Of a stretch of 64,000 nt of DNA, positions 13,856 to 24,600 are shown one piece after another. The notes under the pieces were generated by a model. The model ran no database searches. It saw nothing but the letters and a program-made list of their open reading frames with translations, and was not told the origin of the DNA. Numbering within the stretch: position 1 is the stretch's first letter; each line of letters starts with the position of its first letter. Where the stretch lies: positions 1,364,001 to 1,428,000 of the forward strand of contig JBLDXI010000002.1 in NCBI GenBank assembly GCA_047495785.1, written 5' to 3'. The translations under genes and the position numbers were made by a program. Origin of the DNA: Lepidodermella squamata. Taxonomy: Eukaryota; Gastrotricha.

Positions 13856-16355
13856 CTAAGAGCGGCTTTTTTCTGGGCAGAAGCAAAATTTCCGCAATTT
13901 TTCCATGTTATCCGGTAAGCAAGCCGATTGCTGGCCGTAGCGATTAACGCGTTCGATACCGCCGATGATTTTCCAACCTTCAGCCGTTCGCCAGTGGTTC
14001 CGAACAGTTGCCTCGAATTTCCCACCTCCCGGGGTCATTGTGACTTGAAGTACGTACTCGTCGAAAACGTCCTCAACATCACTGCCCTCTTTTATCAAGC
14101 CGAAAAATCGGCATTTTTTCATGTAGGTCCGCGCGCCTTTTGTGAACTCGACCTGCCGGATTGATTCGATAGTTGCAATTGTGAGATTAACGCAGAGGCC
14201 CTGTTTAATTCCAGCGTCAAGCTGCGAGTTTATCGATTTAGCCAACGCTTGACTTGCGGTGACAGCTATTCGATCTGTAGAATTCAGATTTTTGTAGCGG
14301 TGGCAAGCGCAGTACCACTCCGGGATTCCAGCGGTTTGGCAACTTCGGAGAGGGTCGACCTGTTGGAACAAACTGGTAGCGTAGCCTGAGGGTCCGACGT
14401 CTTTGAACAAATCCGGGTCGTCCGATGCATTTCCGTCAGATGAGAGATGAAGAATGTGTTTGTAAGTCGCGTATAAATCGAAAACAGTCACTAAATGCTT
14501 CGAATTTTCCGCTAAATTCGCCGACATTTTTGGGAATTTCTAAAAAAAATATTACAATTTTTTAAATTTTATACGAATATGACACTTCTATGAAAATATT
14601 TGGAAACCAATTTGAATTTTAAAATTATTAAGGTAGAATAATTGAAAAATTGTAAAATTTAAATTTTTTTGAAAATTTTAAATTTTAAAATTAATTTTAG
14701 GTCAAAATTATTACGTCAGTGATTTATTAGATTTTCATACCTTCCGAAAAGCTGGCGGTACTGATACGGCTAGAAATGGTAGGCGATCTTCGAGTCTCCC
14801 AACAAAAGATGCTCGAATTTTATCAACCCTCTGCCCGTGATCCGATAAAAGAAATACGAAAGTATTGTCCTTCCAAGGTTTATCACCCTCGAATAGGAAA
14901 TCCAGGGTTTCGACCAGAGGGACATCTGCCTGTTTGATTGTCGTCAACCACTCATGGGTCAACTGAACGACCCATGACAGCATGAAAAACGGCGCGATCG
15001 GCGTGTATTTTGTTAAAAATTGTCGAATTGCGTAATCCCAAAGAATTTCATACTTCTTCCGGCCGTTTATGCAAAAGTAATGATCTTCGGTTAAATATCG
15101 CTTCCCAGTTGTTTTGTTGATTTTTGACAGGGTTGGATTGACATCCTCTTCTCGGTCTTTATAAGTGTCGAAAGCGAGAAACATAGGCCGGCCGTAAATG
15201 TCAGTCGGCTGCTTTTTGAACCCTCTTTTCATTAGATTGAAAGTCGCAATTTGAGGATCATCCTCGACAAAACCAGTCACGTAACCAGCACTGGAAAAAT
15301 TATTCCAAATAAAAGGATAGTCGTCAAAAGGTAGACCGAGCATCCACGTATAAATGCTGCCGGAATGAGGTAGTAATAGCGTTTCATGAGGGGCGGATAG
15401 CTCAACTTTTCGACCCGTTAACATCGGCACCAAATTCGGGAAAGTATTCTCTCCTATTTTGTGGTAGGCGTCGAAAACGTGGAAACCATTCTCGGCCTTG
15501 TTTTTTATCCACTGATACGACTTGGGTAAAAATCGAATGAAACTTTGCCGTGAGACTGAATCGATTCCTAAAATTAACACATTCCATTTTTTGGTTGAGT
15601 TGCCGATTTTAGTTCTGGTAACAGGTGGAACTATTGCGCCAAATGAGTCAGTGTAAAAAATGTCTCCAGATGATTTTTCGCGGCATTGGATTTGAACTAG
15701 TTCGGACGGCATTTCCATAGGAAAATTAGCAACTTTTTCTTCGCCGTAGGACAGAGTTTTGTCATCCAAATTTCGCGTCAAAGTCTGGACGATGCAGTTG
15801 AGATGAGATATTTCCTTTTCCCCCCGATCGGTTAATTCAAGCTTTGACGGTTGAGAAGAGGACCATGTAAGTCGGACTAGAGGATAATCTGGAAGAATAA
15901 GACCTGAATTTAATTGTTAAGGCGGATAAGAATTTCTCACCTTTCGCGCAGTCCTCGACCGGCTTTTCCGCATTAAGATATTTTGTGATAGTTGGATCCC
16001 AGAGATTGAGCGTTGGGATCTCGCATTTAGCTTTGACCGTATCGCTTTCCCATAGTAGGTGTTGATCGGGGCAGTATTCCCAAATGTCTTGCAAAATGCC
16101 TTTCCGGCGCAGCACCTCCAGGGGTGGAATTAATAGCAAAATGACAGCAGCTAGTAACAATTGCCAGCGGGATACGCTACGACCGCAGCAAATTATTGTC
16201 CTGAGTCGTTTCGCACCTGATGAAGATTTTTTGCGGGTTAGAAAACAGGTGCAAATAGCTGCGAAGAGATGGCCTAATACCGGCAGCGGGAAGCTCAACA
16301 TGCTTCGCGCCCATTTTTTCGAAATTTCACGCATTTCAGCCTGTCTACGCGACAT
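13856..16355 (-). CDS. DUF229 family membrane protein with sulfatase/alkaline-phosphatase fold, 753 aa
   Basis: Predicted type II membrane protein of the DUF229 family, which is common in nematodes and arthropods and related to sulfatases and phosphatases; its substrate is unknown. Exons on the minus strand are 16355-15941, 15903-14741 and 14539-13856, and frame is kept throughout. A hydrophobic segment near residues 64-81 is the likely signal anchor, with another hydrophobic stretch near 18-40. The lumenal domain opens with VLILGIDSVSRQSF, has PMLTGR, and later shows the metal-site-like FLLSDHGQR. A C-terminal Cys-rich part (CACHR, CFCP) completes the family pattern. The first intron is only 37 nt. 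The gene is convergent with the protocadherin gene and lies about 1.2 kb from its upstream same-strand neighbour. No splice acceptor sits directly in front of its ATG, unlike many genes here. Confidence 0.88.
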
Positions 16356-17560
16356 TGCGATGGCACAGCAGTGAATGAAATGCTGCTACTCTTTTGGCAT
16401 GAATGCAACTCTCTGTAGTCGGGGGCTTTGCGCCGCATCTATTCATATGAAATGTAGGAATAACGGGGCATGACCGGTCACATTGTCCGCCTTCAATAAG
16501 GCGAGCTATTTACGAGCGTTCTCGGGCGCTTAAAGATGTCATCGTTAGACCTGAAAACACGGCACGGGATGGAAGCCAAATAACAATAATCGGTTCGCTA
16601 TTGCAGTGCGTAGTGCCAGAAAACAAAGCAAATTTCAACTTCCCGATTCCCAAATTCATTTTCTAAAATTTGAGCGTAAGAAAATTACACCACAGGGTGG
16701 GGAAATTGTGGCGAATTTTTGAGGTTTAAAAATAATCAGTCCTAATTAAGAAATCAATAAATTTTAATTTGAAAAACAAATTGAGACAGATAGAACCTAA
16801 CTGTTTGCCCTACGACACACAATATTTGAGAACTCCAAGAGCTAATATAGTACAGATACACAACATAGTTGTTTTATTCATAGATGCACTTTAGCTAAAC
16901 CGTAACGCTGGTACCGTAACGCTGGTACCGTAACGCTGGGTAATTTTGGACAAGCTAAATTTGGACACTACGCCTTTTCAGCTGAATTGTGCTCGATCAG
17001 GAAGGTGAATAAAACTATCGGTAAAAATCCTCAGATTCCTTGAGAATTGGGCTTTCCAACGGTACCAAATACGAGGTATAATGGAAGTTACCTGTCTTCA
17101 ACAAAAATTGAAAAGTTATTTGGATGTCTCTAAACGTCGATTTGGGACCCCTAATTCCCAGTCAATCTGAATATATCTCGACTTGAAATTTGAAACCAGG
17201 AGCAACTGATACCATGAACTCTTGACTGGCAAAAAAAAAGTTGACCTTTGTCGACGGGAATTCGGTACAGGTTACCTCAAAGTTTAGGCCTCACGTGGGG
17301 TAATTTTGGACATAATAAATGCGTTGAGCTAAAAACCGCGGGAAAAAAATTGAGAAAGTTTAGTGCTTGGAGCCTCAAAGTTATGAATTTTTAAAAATCT
17401 CGCCAACCCCAGCTGTCAAATATTGATACGGAATTTTACTAATCATTAACAATCAACGAAAATCAAAACAACTCGAACAATAAAAAGATGAGTAGCTATT
17501 CGGCACAGGTATCGATGGAAAAATTAGCGTCTTTTTAACGCGAATAACATTTGGCATAAT
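16356..17560. other. Intergenic region with repeat-like DNA
   Basis: The 1.2 kb between the DUF229 start and the end of the next minus-strand gene has no supported gene. It contains a 14-bp tandem triplication (16901-16942). The phrase GGTAATTTTGGACA occurs twice, near 16940 and 17297, in the same orientation, which suggests an unclassified interspersed repeat about 0.4-0.6 kb long. I could not find terminal inverted repeats or a coding frame in it. Confidence 0.5.
16901..16942. repeat. Three tandem copies of a 14-bp unit
   Basis: The unit ACCGTAACGCTGGT is present three times head to tail. The first two copies are identical and the third differs at its last base. It directly abuts the phrase GGTAATTTTGGACA. 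Confidence 0.9.
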
Positions 17561-20095
17561 TCATTGTTTCTCTTCTTCATCGATTCGATCCTCGTGGCCG
17601 TAAAACGGCTGGCAGGGCAGGTTGCTAGGGCGGGACAGGCCAAGGCGGCGAGCTCGGCGCCACGGAACAGTAGGCGAAAGTTTCGGAAGTCCAACCAGAG
17701 GACACACAATCGAATCGGAGGATTGACTCACGCTCGCATCGACTTCAAAAATTGAACAATTGAAATTAAATAAATAGGAAAATTAAGAATTACCTTTAGG
17801 AGGGCCAAATTGTTGCGTCCCATAGTCCAAAATTTCGTAATTTTCTTCGACAGCGCATTTTCTTGGTTTGGCTGCTGGTTTTGCCGGTGACACATTTTGA
17901 CCAGGTTTGACGCGCCACGGTGGTATGAAATCCCGATGAACTACGAAAGCAAAAATCGATAAAATCTGAAAATCATAGAAAAAATATTACCGACCAGCGA
18001 TTTCAGGCGGAACATGCTCCCTGTCGTTTTGAACGGGTTTCAACGGCTTCTTGAACTCGACTTCTTCTCTAGGGGCGGGTTCTTCGCAAATTTGAACTAG
18101 AACGCAGGGCTTTTCGATTTTTTCTTCGACTTTCTCATTTTTCTGCGAGTTTTGCCATGGCCAAATTTTGATTTGAGGCCTAGCTGCAGATAAAATTTTC
18201 GCCTGGCTCAATTCGTCTTCTTCATTGTAAGCATCTTCTAATCCGACCAAATAAGCCTGGGTCAAAGAGATTGATGAAAAATCGAAAGATCTGCGACTTT
18301 TCTTAGCTGGTTGAGGGTCCTCCATAACTTCTTCTTCATCGCCCTGTAAAGCACAAGCGTACATCTGGCTGGCGCAAAAGTCGACTTGAGGCGCCGGGCG
18401 AGGTTTCGCAATAGGCCGAACGATTGAAATTTGAGATGGACCGCAAGCCACGTTGACGTATTTCGACTTCTGGCTAACAGGAATTTCGGGTGGGAAAGCG
18501 TCGCTCTCGCCTTCCAATTTCGAAATTTCTTGCGAATTTTCCTTCGCTTCTTCGGAGATTTCAACAGAAATATTGGTCTTTGAGCAATCGAAATTGTTTA
18601 TTTCGGCGCTTGTTTGAGATTTCAGGACATTTTCAGGTTCATTTTCAACCTCCATGCTAGGTGAATTTTCAGCTGAGGCACAGGCTTCAATAGGATTTTC
18701 CATTTCAGATTTCTCATTTTCATTCTCACTTCTCTCGACAATCACTGACTGGTGATTCATAGTTTCACATTCTTCGTTCAAGTTTTCGTGTATTTCCTTT
18801 ACCGAGTTCACAGCATTGTCGAGTATTTCGTTAGAATTGTTCTCATCGTCATCTTTTCTGGACGTTTCAGAGTCATTTTCAACGATGGAGGCAAGGAGGA
18901 TGGAGTCGGATGTTGCGGCTGAGTTCGCGGAAGAAATCGGTTCGCCGGGCATACGAGTGGATTCTGCCGGATCTGGGACATCCTGCGGAACAGAATGACC
19001 GTCTCGATCTTCAGATGTTTCAAATGTCATTCCTTTGTCTATGATTTCGCAATCAGTAGCTTCTTCAAGAACGATTTCCCCTTGAACTTCATTGACTTCC
19101 GTCGGCTGCGATTCATGCGAATCGCTAGCCTTAACCGATTGAGCTTCGCAATCCATCGCGATTTCCGAACTCTCGACTTCTGCGACCGCTTCTGGAATGG
19201 CGAAAGATTGGGTTTTCTTGTTATTCATTGGGTCGTTATTCTGGTCGTCAGCTTCGATCAGATGATCGGAAATCGAAGTTGAATCTTTTGCCTCGACATC
19301 TGAACCTTGAAGATTGTCACCTGTGGCTGGATTGTAATGATCAGAGTGATGCTCCATATTAACATTCGCAGCAGTTTCTTTGGTTTCAGGCGTACTTTCA
19401 TCGATAACAAGGTTCTGAGATCTTTCATGGAGGGAAGCATTTGTTTCGCTATCCAGCAGGACTTGAGGAAGATGAACTTCGATGTCATTCACGGCATCGC
19501 TAGGCTTCGAATCAATTTTTTGCTGTAGCTGGACTTCTGATTGGAGAATAGTCGCCGCTATTTTCGAGTCACTTTCTCCTTCGCTTGGTACTACATCATT
19601 CCCTCCATCATTTGACACTGGAAAGACGGCTGCTTCAGACGAATTATCGCTTGGTATGGCAGAACTATCGACATTATTGAGACGAACATCTGGTAGCGAG
19701 CGGCTCTTGTCAGTCGAATCAACGTTCATCAAAGCCGAAAATGGTTTGAAAACTAAGCCTGGGTTGTTTTGAAACGGTCGGGGGAAAATCAGTGGCTTTG
19801 CTTGATTTTGCGGCGTCGTAGAGCTGTTATCGTCCGATTTGTGGGTCGAAAGTTGAGTCGGCTTGGAAGCTTTGGCGAAAATGTCCCGACTTTGCAAGCG
19901 ATCGCGCCATGAATTCAGCAGAGAAACCCGTTCTCCGAAGTTAATGGTACCAAAACGCTGGGTGCTTGGAGGCGGTGGGATAGTGGTCGCGACATTGCTG
20001 GAAAAAGCAGGCGGCAAAGAATCGCTCTGCTTAGACGGCGAAGCCTGATTAATAGTCTCCGCCCCGTATTTTAGACATCTGTCATTTGAGGCCAT
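17561..20095 (-). CDS. Acidic protein with C-terminal RAD51AP1-like RAD51-binding motif, about 809 aa
   Basis: Exons on the minus strand read 20095-17995, 17940-17794 and 17742-17561. The first 700 residues are acidic, Ser/Glu-rich and probably disordered. The last exon carries PWRR-ARRLGLSRPSNL (about residues 776-791). This resembles the conserved C-terminal RAD51-interaction motif of RAD51AP1, where a Trp precedes LGLSR, so I suggest a homologous-recombination accessory factor. That rests on one short motif and is an inference. The preceding exon has a conserved-looking RDFIPPWRVKPG segment. The start used here lies 21 nt after a TTTTAG acceptor; a longer frame continues upstream to 20155 but runs through that acceptor. 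The first donor needed to keep frame is the weak GTCGGT rather than the adjacent GTAATA, so that junction is the least certain. Confidence 0.6.
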
Positions 20096-20819
20096 AACAG
20101 ATTTAAGATGTGTGCCTAAAAGGAAACAAGTTTTAGAAATCCCTAAGAAATTCATGCCTAAATTGATTGGGAAAAATTTTGCAAGAAAACTTGGGCAAGC
20201 TTGATCGCTCTCATAATTACTAAACCATAAACAAGCAATTTACTTGCTGAATGCACCAATATGTATAAAGACAGTTCGATGGGGTTCGATGGACGAGGGA
20301 TCGCCAAGATCACCGGGTTGATCGGTTTCGATTTTTTGAATCACGCGCCAATAGATGTGTGAAGATCATTTGATTTATAAATTTTTGATTTTCAAATCAT
20401 AAATCCCTTTTTGGAATAACTCAAACATGATACACAATTTTTCATAATTCAATAACCGTCACCGTTTTGGCTGAAAGCCGCGCTACGTCCGCTCTTCGCT
20501 TTGTCCGGAATGCGATTGTCTGCAAGTCTTCACTCTTTAAGGTATGCCACACCTTATGACCTTTTGGTGCTTGTGCCTGAGTTCAAAGTTCATTTGCCGG
20601 TACAATTTGAGGTCCAGTTTGTGTTGACGACGTGGCGTGTCAATTCGCTGATCTGGCCGCTGGTCTCGGATGTTTTTTGTCAGATGAACATCACGTGGTT
20701 GATGGGTGAAGATGATTCATTTTGTATGTGTTGATTGTTTCGACCCAACGTCATTCGTTATTCAGAGATTTTTTGAAATGTTATCTTGATTTTAGGTATA
20801 ATTATCAGTATAGTCTCAA
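20096..20819. other. Divergent intergenic region
   Basis: About 0.7 kb lies between the start of the acidic RAD51AP1-like gene (minus) and JTB (plus), so it probably holds both promoters. TTTTAG acceptors face each gene: one about 21 nt before the minus-strand ATG, one (ending at 20795) about 25 nt before the JTB ATG. A frame near 20504-20734 encodes a hydrophobic-looking stretch without a recognisable domain; I do not call it a gene. Confidence 0.5.
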
Positions 20820-21533
20820 ATGCGAGGTCGAAAAGTATGCTGTTCTCTTCTTGTTGTTGTATTCTTGTAAGCTGCTGCTGTTAAATATTATTACTTGTCT
20901 TCTACGATTTCCTTTTCTGTTGTAGTGCTGCAACTGGCCTAGTCATAACTGAAATCATGTTGCTGTCAAGTTTTGCATCGAGCTCTAGTCGGAAATTCTA
21001 CATCAGCGCAAACTCCAGCGAATCTCTCCCTCTAGAATCCCACATTTGCAATAACGGCAACAACGCGAGATCGATGAATCAAACCTGTCGGCCATGTACG
21101 AAGTTCGAACTAAATAACCTCTACAGGGAAATATGCTCTAGCTCCGGTTTTATTCAAGTGAGTCGAGGTGCTATGTTTGAGAAGTTATAATTTCTCTCTT
21201 GAAATTTAGTTTATGGATTGCGGTGATGGCGATGTTCAAGCCTCTAGCTGTCCATTGTCAAACGAAGAAGCTCAACGCAGATTCTGGGCTTTCGAAATTT
21301 TCGTACTTCTCGGTGCTCTACTTTCAGCGTTTGTTGGCTTCAGGCGCCAGCAATTTTTAGACCGACAAGCCGCGCGCCGTATGGACCGCCGGTTATTAGC
21401 TAATTCCAGTCGTGAAGAGCATCTTGAAATTCATCACGACACAGCTCCTCTTCTCGGTTCTTCAACTGTTAGTAGCGCGGGTATAGCAGCAATCAATAAA
21501 TTATTGGAACAAGAATCTTCGTTTATGCGGTGA
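20820..21533 (+). CDS. JTB: JTB family type I membrane protein (jumping translocation breakpoint homolog), 200 aa
   Basis: Small single-pass membrane protein of the JTB family, linked in vertebrates to mitochondria and cytokinesis. Exons are 20820-20866, 20926-21157 and 21210-21533. The start codon is found only by splicing: the short first exon gives a signal peptide (MRGRKVCCSLLVVVFF followed by AATGLV). The lumenal part shows the family cysteine pattern CRPC...C...SGFIQ...DC...SC, then RRFWAFE followed directly by a transmembrane helix and a basic RRQQFLDRQAARR segment, as in human JTB. Its stop lies only 115 bp before the PLA2G6 start on the same strand, with an AATAAA 17 nt after the stop, so the two may share a primary transcript. 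A TTTTAG acceptor lies about 25 nt before the ATG. Confidence 0.88.
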
Positions 21534-21549
21534 AAGCTCTCCATATGAG

Positions 21550-21555
21550 AATAAA
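21550..21555 (+). terminator. Poly(A) signal of JTB inside a tight gene pair
   Basis: AATAAA lies 17 nt after the JTB stop and about 94 nt before the PLA2G6 ATG. It is followed by the candidate acceptor TGTTATAG ending at 21598. Confidence 0.6.
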
Positions 21556-21648
21556 TTATTGTTAGTTTTTGTATGCATAACTTTGTTTTCTGTTATAGAT
21601 TTTTAATTTTTTTGTTGATTTGTTTCATTCCTTGTTTGCCGAGATTCA

Positions 21649-24600
21649 ATGCCCACGTTTTTAAACAAAATTCTGGGCGTATTCTCGGCTAATGCTGCCG
21701 AGCCGAATGATTCTGGGATAGATTTTTCTGAGATTAGCGCCTCTGATCTTTCAGGGTAAGGATTTATTTGTATAGAATTCACTTGTTTATCTTGATTATT
21801 TTAGGTATTCTGTTGTCATTGAAGACAATACCGAGAAGCATTTCATTTTCCTGGCAATAAATACGGCGCCAGGGCCACTCCAAGGCCAATTTTCGGTCTT
21901 TGTTACCGACGGCGTCCAGCCAATAAATAATGCGAAGCTTTTCAAAGTTTTCACGTCGAAAGAAGAAGCAATTGCGGTTTCAACAGCCGCAAATCTATTC
22001 GAACAACTAGAACCTTTCATCGAAATTGTTTCAAGCAACCAAAAATCGCGCCCTTTCTTCCAATCCACCTCAACTGTTCGCGACTTTTGCGTGCTATCCC
22101 TCATGCACCCAGACTGGACCTCGGCTCATATAATGGCTGCAATTCCGAAGATTGGTTTCACAGACCCGAAAACTCTATACCCGAAAGCGGCTATTCACCA
22201 TAAAATGAATCTTCAAAGCGCAATAACCGGTCTTACCCCTCTTATGGTAGCATTAGACAACAAAAATATGGGTATTTTTGCGTGCGGGTTGATTTAATCG
22301 ATTTTATATCAAAAAATTGTTTCAATCCGCAGCTTTTGTACTCGAAGCGATAGGACCAAACGGGCAGCTGCGTGATATCATCGATTTTACGCTGTGTGAT
22401 AAAAATAACCGAAATTACGTGTACTATGCCGTGACATTTCACATCAACACGTTTCCGACAACTGATCCAGAGCGAGAGAAGGATAATATTCTTGTTAAAA
22501 TTGCCACAGCCTACCCAGAGGGCGCGAGAGAAGTTGACACCGAGGGTCGGTCTGCGCTTCATCTAGCCGTTGCAGCGAAAAGACTCGATGTTTTGAAGTT
22601 TTTGGTCAATCGGTGCATCGGAGCGTTGGAACACAACCCGAAATCTGTTGCTTCCTTACTTCATGTTGCTGCCGAAGTTGGGTAAATAAATAAGATCAAT
22701 TTTTTTTTATTTTAAAATCGCGCAAAATTGAACAACTGGCCGAAAAACTATTGTAATTTTGTAAAAATAGAAAAACTGCAATACCTCAAGGTGGCTCAAC
22801 GAAAAGTGATAAGCCAGAACTCGCTCGAAGGTAAAATTCTAGAAATTTTGTAGTGAAAAAGCTGTGTGTTCTCGAGACATCCTAAAAATCCTTCGCATGA
22901 GCTTCTTTTGCCGCTTTTCACGTTTCGGTTGTTTTTTTCTGAGGATATCGCTTCGTTGTATCTTCATTGTAGTGTCAGGCTTCAATTTCGTTCTGACTCG
23001 CGATATTAATTAATGAATTTCATACAGTCTTTCCTTTTTTAAGGGATATATATGAAATAAGGAAATGCTGAAATATGACAATTTGACCTGAAAATGAGTT
23101 AACCCATTAAAGCCCAACGGCATCTTTTCCTGCCACCCTATTTTTAAAAAATCCTGTAGGGTGACTACAACCCCAGGGTGTCTAAAAGGCATATCTCCGC
23201 GCTGGGAAATCGTATAAATTCGGGGAAAACGGATAAATGACCAGTGTCTCGTAGGCTTGGTGATGAGCTAGGAGCCGTTTTTTGGGGCTGTCACCAAACT
23301 GCACTAAAGTGTCCTCAAAATCGATTTTGCACGAAGTATCACCTATGACCCAACTGAATGCATTTCTAGATAGATCTCATCACGCTGATGAACTTTTTCT
23401 TTGAGAGCGGCTTCCTAGCTATCACCGTTCTTGAGATAATCGTCCAGGTGTGACAAAAGGTAAGGTCACGTGACAAATTGACACTGGAATATCTCAATAA
23501 CGGTAGACGATAAAAGTATGCGGTTTTCAGATTCTTAATCCCCGAATTTTTCTGTTACGGAAAAGCACGTGTCAATAGAGAAAGAAAAATGAAAATATTT
23601 TCCGAAAACATTCTGGGCTTTAATGGGTTAAGTAGGAAATTGTATTCCACCTTAATGAATAAATATTTAGTGAAAAGTAAAGTTGAAAAGTATATTATCA
23701 GACTTATGATGCTACCTTAATACCAAAAATCAGATTATTGTTCCGTTTAATTTAGAAATACTTTTCTAGAAATTGTCAGATTTTTTTTAAATTTTTTAGC
23801 CAAATTGATTACTTGAAAATAATACTAAAACTTTATTGAATTTTTAGAACTTTATTTATCTATTTATTTACAGAACTTTATTTATCATTAGTTGGTACAT
23901 GAAAATAGGATTGGTTTAAAATTAATCAGGAAATTATTTTTTTCATATTTTGATGTAGATTAGGAGCACATGGGAAGCAATAATTTTTAGAAATTTTACC
24001 TCCCATTTTCTTGATTGAATTTGGTTAAATTACAAAAACCGAGATAGACATCATCTCAATAATATTTTCTTTTTTTTTGGGAAATTATTTCCGAATTTCG
24101 TAAATTGAGAATATTCCTGTAAAATTTCCAATTTCTTCCCTTTTTATCATTTCCTGATTTTATCGATGTTATTTTGTTATTCAGCCATTTGGAAATCGTG
24201 CAATACTTATTGGAACACGCGCCCGAGTTAGTGCTGCTAAAAGACTCGAAATACAACGCCACCGCCCTGCACTGGGCCACAACCGTCGAAGTCGTCGACG
24301 CGCTTCTCGAAGCCGGCTGCGATCCGGACCAACTCAGCTCGACCGGCGAAACCGCAATCCACGTCGCCCTTCGCTACGACCGTCCACCCGTCGTGCAGGC
24401 CCTCATCGCATTCGCAGCTAATGTCGACGTAGTGGCCCCAGAACTCGGCGCCCCTCTCCACGTTTCAGCCCAAAAACCGTCGAAACAAATCGCTGAGGCT
24501 CTCATTGCTTACGGGTGTGATGTTAATATTCGCGATAATAAGGGCCAAACCGCGAGACATATCGCCGCAGTAGCCGCCCAGCCACCGCCCGAGCAGGATA

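Noticed and set aside
20504-20734. Open frame of 77 codons upstream of JTB
   Set aside because: It has no signal, domain or workable splice link to JTB, whose own ATG and signal peptide are found at 20820.
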